56,704 nucleotides of DNA from NCBI GenBank assembly GCA_904063045.1, contig CAJFCJ010000107.1, positions 1-56,704 on the forward strand. The letters run 5' to 3'. A model generated the notes under the pieces. That model saw nothing but the letters and a program-made list of their open reading frames with translations. It searched no databases and had not been told where the DNA came from. The DNA comes from Dimorphilus gyrociliatus (Eukaryota; Annelida; Polychaeta; Dinophilidae). Below are positions 52,418 through 56,704 of this stretch, one piece after another; positions within the stretch are counted from its first letter, which is position 1; every line of letters begins with the position of its first letter. Both the position numbers and the translations under genes were made by a program.

Positions 52418-54292
52418 CCACAAATTTGGAATATTTAGAAGACTGTTCTATTAAACAAAAATTTTGTAGAACTTTGGATTCATCATTATATTTAATCCAG
52501 AAAAAGGCCAAAGTCTTCTAGGCCATGTTTCACCATGGAAAATAGTTTCCCATAATGTGGAATGTGTAAAACTTGGAGGATATTTTTCCTGCCCCAACTA
52601 TGCAATAATGGATTTACCTTACCAAGACAGATATATCAAAGGATATGGTGGTCCTGGTACCAGAGTATTGGTACCCCAGAAAGAATATGACTTACTTAGA
52701 ACTGATCTTACAAATTCTAATTATGCTGACAATAAAATAATAGAGGATACAAAATACAAGATCATTTCAAATAAAGAAGTTAATAGATTGGAGAAATATA
52801 TTGGAAAGAAATCATCACTAAGAAAGGCCAATGTCACAGAAATACAAGATATTTTAACATATAATGATTGGTATAGAGATGGTGACAAAACCTACCATAT
52901 GCTGATAAAAATCATGCAACACCATTAGTGAGGACTTGGTTTGTCAAAGAAATTATTTCTCCAGACATCTGGGATATTCACAACAAATACATACTAAAAA
53001 TGCTGAAAACAACAAAGCTAAAACCTGCCAGACCAGTAAGATCACAAGATTTTGAATTGGACAAAAAACCAGTTACTTTCAACCCACTCCCAAACATGAA
53101 CATTTGGTATCAAAGCCAAAAGATACACAATTTCAAATTCATACAGAAAAATGGCAAATATACACTTTTACAAAGAAAACCAATAAATCACAAATGGAAG
53201 AGGAAACAATTAGAAACATAGAGATTCCAGAATCCCACCAAATAAATATAAAAGATGCTATAAGAACAGCTGCACTACTAAACAATATTGACAAAAATTT
53301 TCAAAATTTACAAACAGTTTTTAAACAAGTTTCACAAACTTTTATGCAAAGAATTTATCATGAGAAACAAGATGATAGCCTACTTACACACTATCACCTC
53401 AACTACCAACAATACTTGGATCTAAACATGGAACCCATAGTACATGGTTAGGAGATCTAACAACCCTCAATACATGTACAGAATTAAAAACTGTTCAAGT
53501 AGTTTGTGACACAACAATTATAACAAAAAATGGATTATGTTCAAAAGAATTTCTGATCAAATATAAAGATCTCCTATTCTCAATTGATCCAATACTTCAT
53601 CATGCTTACCACATCACAAAAGAAGACATAAGATATGGTACATGTGACCAAACTCAGCATCTCTTCAAGATCAAGAAAAATCCTTTGGATGCAGAACAAA
53701 ATCAATATGCCATACATTCTGGCAAGAAGACATTTATCTATTATACAAGGAAAGGATGCAGGTTCCAAACAGCAGCAGCACAATCAATCAGAATGAAAAT
53801 CAACAGTCAAATTGAAGAACCAAAACTAGAAGTTGTCAGACTCACAGAATTATTACAACTAGGTATAAAAGAAGATGTGGGCAAGAAACATTATCAGATA
53901 CAACAAGTTTTGGAATACATACAGGATACTTTGACTAAGCATAGAGAGCATATTAACTTTGCAAATGATTTAGGAATTGATGCAGCCTTGTCACCAACAC
54001 AACATCTATTTTCTTCATGGATAAGAAAACCTTTCAAATACTAATAGACACACTTCTGCCAATTATACTCTTGATTGGAATTGGATTCTTCATCTACTTT
54101 ATTTGGAAGAAAAAACTGAAAAGAGTTCAATTTACCAGACTGTCTAAACTACTGACAAAAACAAAAAGATTACCTTCAGCTCCAACAGCTGAATCAGAAG
54201 AAATAGAACTGCAAAATTATCCTATGTTCAGAAAAAGTGGTGATAACATAATTGTCACAAGTCCTAGACCTTTCGTGGAAGCAAGGTCTTAA
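51869..54292 (+). pseudogene. Env-like glycoprotein gene, broken in several places
   Basis: The region starts at the in-frame Met at 51869, followed by a hydrophobic leader ending near VQA, and first runs in the gag-pol frame to the stop at 52417. It then continues in other frames: about 52333-52521, 52557-52928, 52928-53221, 53104-53451, 53685-54044 and 54017-54292. That implies at least five frame changes plus stops. The last piece has one strong hydrophobic membrane segment at about 54044-54106, followed by a KKKLKR tail, the layout of a type I envelope protein. Cysteines are scattered through the ectodomain pieces. I could not assign a fusion-protein class. The 5.9-kb gag-pol frame next to it has no break, so these look like true decay, though spliced or erroneous sequence cannot be excluded. 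Confidence 0.75.
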
Positions 54293-54304
54293 AGGAGTGG
54301 GATG
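54291..54304 (+). promoter_or_regulatory. Polypurine tract before the 3' LTR
   Basis: AAAGGAGTGGGATG is purine-rich with two T interruptions and ends 2 nt before the 3' LTR, where plus-strand DNA priming is expected. Confidence 0.6.
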
Positions 54305-54306
54305 TT

Positions 54307-55240
54307 TGTACACATACATTCGTCAGCTATATTCTACAATAGAGAAGTAGTATTGAACCAGTATTGTACTATGCAGATAGCACTGATAAAGATAAGCAGT
54401 AGTGACCTAGTTTCGCATAGGGCAGTGCATACACATTATGCAGTAATAAAACCTATTGAATTATATAAAGAATATTTGCTATTTGCAACCTAGCATTAAT
54501 ATTACAATTTATTAATCCATAAATTTATGATTTCGAACTAAAACTAGTTCAATTAATTATCAATTATGCTTAAATTCTAAGGTTAGATTATATTCACTAT
54601 TCAACAGTATTGTATACACAATACTGTTCTTTTTAACATGCATTAATCAGATATACTTCCTCCTTATATGCTGATGCTAAATTTACTAACTCAATCAATT
54701 GAATATCATTATTAAGGTAGAATATAAAAACGGTCAAATATACAATCTACATGTTTTCTTGATTGTTGGACTTGTCCTACTAAAATTGTTACATCTTATG
54801 CAACTCTCCAACCTGAGAAATTCAACTATTATTTAGAAGAGGAAAACAATAAAAACATGACCATATTTAGAACTTTTCTTTGTCTTCAAATGTTACTTTT
54901 GTTTTTGTGAACATTGAAATTTGTGAACTATCAACCCTTAAAAGAGTATATAAACCCTCGAAATATAACAGTTGATAGTTCAGTTTTCTAACCGTCAGCT
55001 AGTTGTTTAAACTAGCTTGTTTAGAACTAGAAGCTCATTTTACTCAATACATATTCTTTGGACGAAATACTGGTGTTTTGTTAATCAATTTCTACGCGAA
55101 ATTGCCTTTGTTAGACTATTTGTGGACGAACTTTAAAGGTTCTATTTGGACAGTACTTTGGCAAGTTGGTAAATGATTGGAAAGGACGATTACAGTTGTG
55201 ACGAACCAGAAATTCCTACAATTACAATACAACAAGTACA
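54307..55240 (+). repeat. 3' LTR (934 bp)
   Basis: A copy of 45648-46582 with TGTAC...GTACA ends, followed by the ATGAT target duplication. It includes the sequence encoding the first codons of gag (ATG at about 55171), which confirms that the LTR boundary lies downstream of that ATG. Confidence 0.95.
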
Positions 55241-55245
55241 ATGAT

Positions 55246-56704
55246 TTTTTTTATTTTTTTGAATATGCCTTATAACATATTACTAAAACACATATCAAAA
55301 ATTAAAAAAATGTGGGCTTGGAATTAGAGATATTAGCATTGAAGTTTGTCTTGATACAATGGTTTTTGTGACTAACCATGTTTTATAAAGAAAATGTTTA
55401 TTGTAATCATGTTTTTTCAGATTATAGAAACAATATATTTAATACTGAGAAAATGGCATCTAACAAACTGTTAGAGAATACTATAAACTGGTTTTTTCCT
55501 AACAATCCACAACTTGTTTACATACATAAGGAACATTAACAGAAATTTGTAATTGATGTTGACTATAATAGTTTAGGTTAGTTGTAAGGCTGATATCTAA
55601 CCCTGAACAGAATCTGTAGAAATTAAATAAAGATAGTGCAGATTAAAACCGACTATTTTATTGAACTTACCTATTGTAATTGATTTACAATGGGATTATA
55701 ATGGTAATCTTTGTACATTAAGCAGTGGATCTGGTTAATGTTGGCATCATGCATATTTGTCATTTCCACAATTATGTATTTAGAAACATTTACATATACA
55801 TGATTTTCTTGGTAAATAATTGCGAAAATGCTTCTATCTCAATGAACCCCCCAACTAAACTGTAATACATGGTTTTTTTATAATTATCCATATTCTGATA
55901 CTCCCATTTGATCCTTTTTTTCAATGTTACATTTCAATAAACTTTATTCCCCAGATTTCCACATAGCAATGTCCCAACAATAAATTTTCTTAAAACATTT
56001 GGACATGTAAACCTTGTCTGAAAGTAAGTAGAGAGTAAACAGGCAATTTCCATCCCCTGGTACAATGACATATGTTAAATGTTGACTGTTGGTGATATTA
56101 TAAACCCTGATTTGGTGACCTTTTTTTCTTTCAGCTGTTCTCTATTATTATTATTATTGTTTGTTGTTGTTGTTGGTAGCTGGTGCTGATAACAGACATT
56201 TGAAATTTATAATTTTTGAATGCCTGTTGCTTTGTAATTGTAACTCTGCTGCTAACCCTGATTTATTGTGATTTGTTAGTTGATTGTTGTCATCAATCAA
56301 TACATCATCAATTATCATTGTGTATTAGCTTTTGTAAGTTGAATAATATAACTTTCTGCTGGTATTTACACCCTAATTTTTTAAGTTGAACATGACACTG
56401 TGTACTTTGTATTATAGATTGAAAATCTTTTTGTATATGGTTTTTAGTCATTTTCAATCTATAATTTAATTTAAGTTTTGTAAACTCTATAACACAATTA
56501 ATGGAATGAAGTTTGATTGTAGGTTGAAGAAAGGATTTTTTCCCTAAAATATCTTTATCATATTAATTTTGTTTTCTCATTTTCATTCTTCTTGTTATGA
56601 TTTGATTGGGAATGTTGAATTGTTTATCTGCTTCATAAGGTTTATACATAGTGTTCTGTTGAATTGTTTCCTTTTGGTAACAAACTTATTAGGATATTTT
56701 TCAC
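55246..56704. other. Geneless AT-rich chromosomal DNA
   Basis: No ORF of 60 codons or more and no recognised element. T-rich runs occur at 55,244-55,260 and a (TTA)n/(TTG)n stretch at about 56,146-56,177. Confidence 0.65.

Larger units (their letters stand above)
45648..55240 (+). mobile_element. Ty3/gypsy LTR retrotransposon with env-like region (errantivirus-like)
   Basis: The 9.6-kb element is complete, with two nearly identical LTRs, a 5-bp target-site duplication, a tRNA-Ser primer site, one uninterrupted gag-pol frame, a degenerate env-like region and a purine-rich tract before the 3' LTR. The domain order PR-RT-RNase H-integrase, the D,D35E integrase and the GPY motif place it in Ty3/gypsy (Metaviridae). 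The env region and tRNA-Ser site resemble the errantivirus branch (17.6, 297). Few LTR differences indicate a recent insertion. Confidence 0.95.

Noticed and set aside
55172-55240. A truncated second gypsy gag gene after the 3' LTR
   Set aside because: The sequence belongs to the LTR itself, because both LTRs end at GTACA downstream of that ATG and the target duplication follows immediately.

Overview
The window is AT-rich eukaryotic DNA dominated by retroelements. TTAGGG-type telomeric repeats, a Tc1/mariner transposon, Penelope-like elements (PLEs) and an errantivirus-like Ty3/gypsy element with a tRNA-Ser primer site point to an invertebrate metazoan. The species cannot be told from the sequence, and no convincing host gene is visible.

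Layout. 1-11,933 is geneless chromosome-arm DNA with one Tc1-like transposon (2,741-4,399), short interstitial telomeric motifs, a hairpin-bearing tandem repeat (10,952-11,541) and a 12-bp minisatellite that runs straight into a telomeric tract (11,934-12,034). From there to 45,065 the window is built from two divergent PLE families, here called PLE-A (unit about 5.25 kb) and PLE-B (unit about 4.73 kb). Left of a 53-N gap (18,232-18,284) both families lie on the minus strand. Right of it there are three PLE-A and three PLE-B copies, all on the plus strand and head to tail. Every 3' end carries C-strand telomeric sequence (CCCTAACC), so the two halves look like two chromosome ends facing each other across the gap. 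The same 5'-truncated PLE-B/telomere/PLE-A junction occurs on both sides (14,413 and 33,878), so this is most likely a scaffolding join of the same or homologous termini. 45,066-45,647 is chromosomal again. 45,648-55,240 is a nearly intact Ty3/gypsy element with 935/934-bp LTRs, an ATGAT target-site duplication, a single 1,967-codon gag-pol frame and a decayed env. 55,246-56,704 is geneless.

How the PLE genes work together. Each unit carries ORF-1 (basic, coiled coil), ORF-2 (PLE reverse transcriptase plus GIY-YIG endonuclease, RT-EN), ORF-3 (cysteine-rich), a hammerhead-ribozyme-like motif, a pseudo-LTR-like 3' region and a C-rich telomere-complementary 3' end. The geometry fits target-primed synthesis from a TTAGGG 3' overhang. 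ORF-3 begins with a domain having exactly the same cysteine spacing as the GIY-YIG domain of ORF-2 (C-x4-C-x2-C-x25-C-x10-C-x2-C) but lacking its tyrosines, so it appears to be a catalytically dead duplicate of the endonuclease. Known telomere-attached PLEs (Athena, Coprina) lack an endonuclease. An endonuclease-bearing, telomere-attached PLE with a dead endonuclease paralogue and a ribozyme is the most novel system here.

Sequence quality is uneven. The segments left of the gap and from about 35 kb onward have almost no frame breaks, whereas 18,285-34,150 is full of 1-nt, mainly homopolymer, indels that look like unpolished long-read sequence. Broken PLE-A ORFs there should not be taken as biological pseudogenes.
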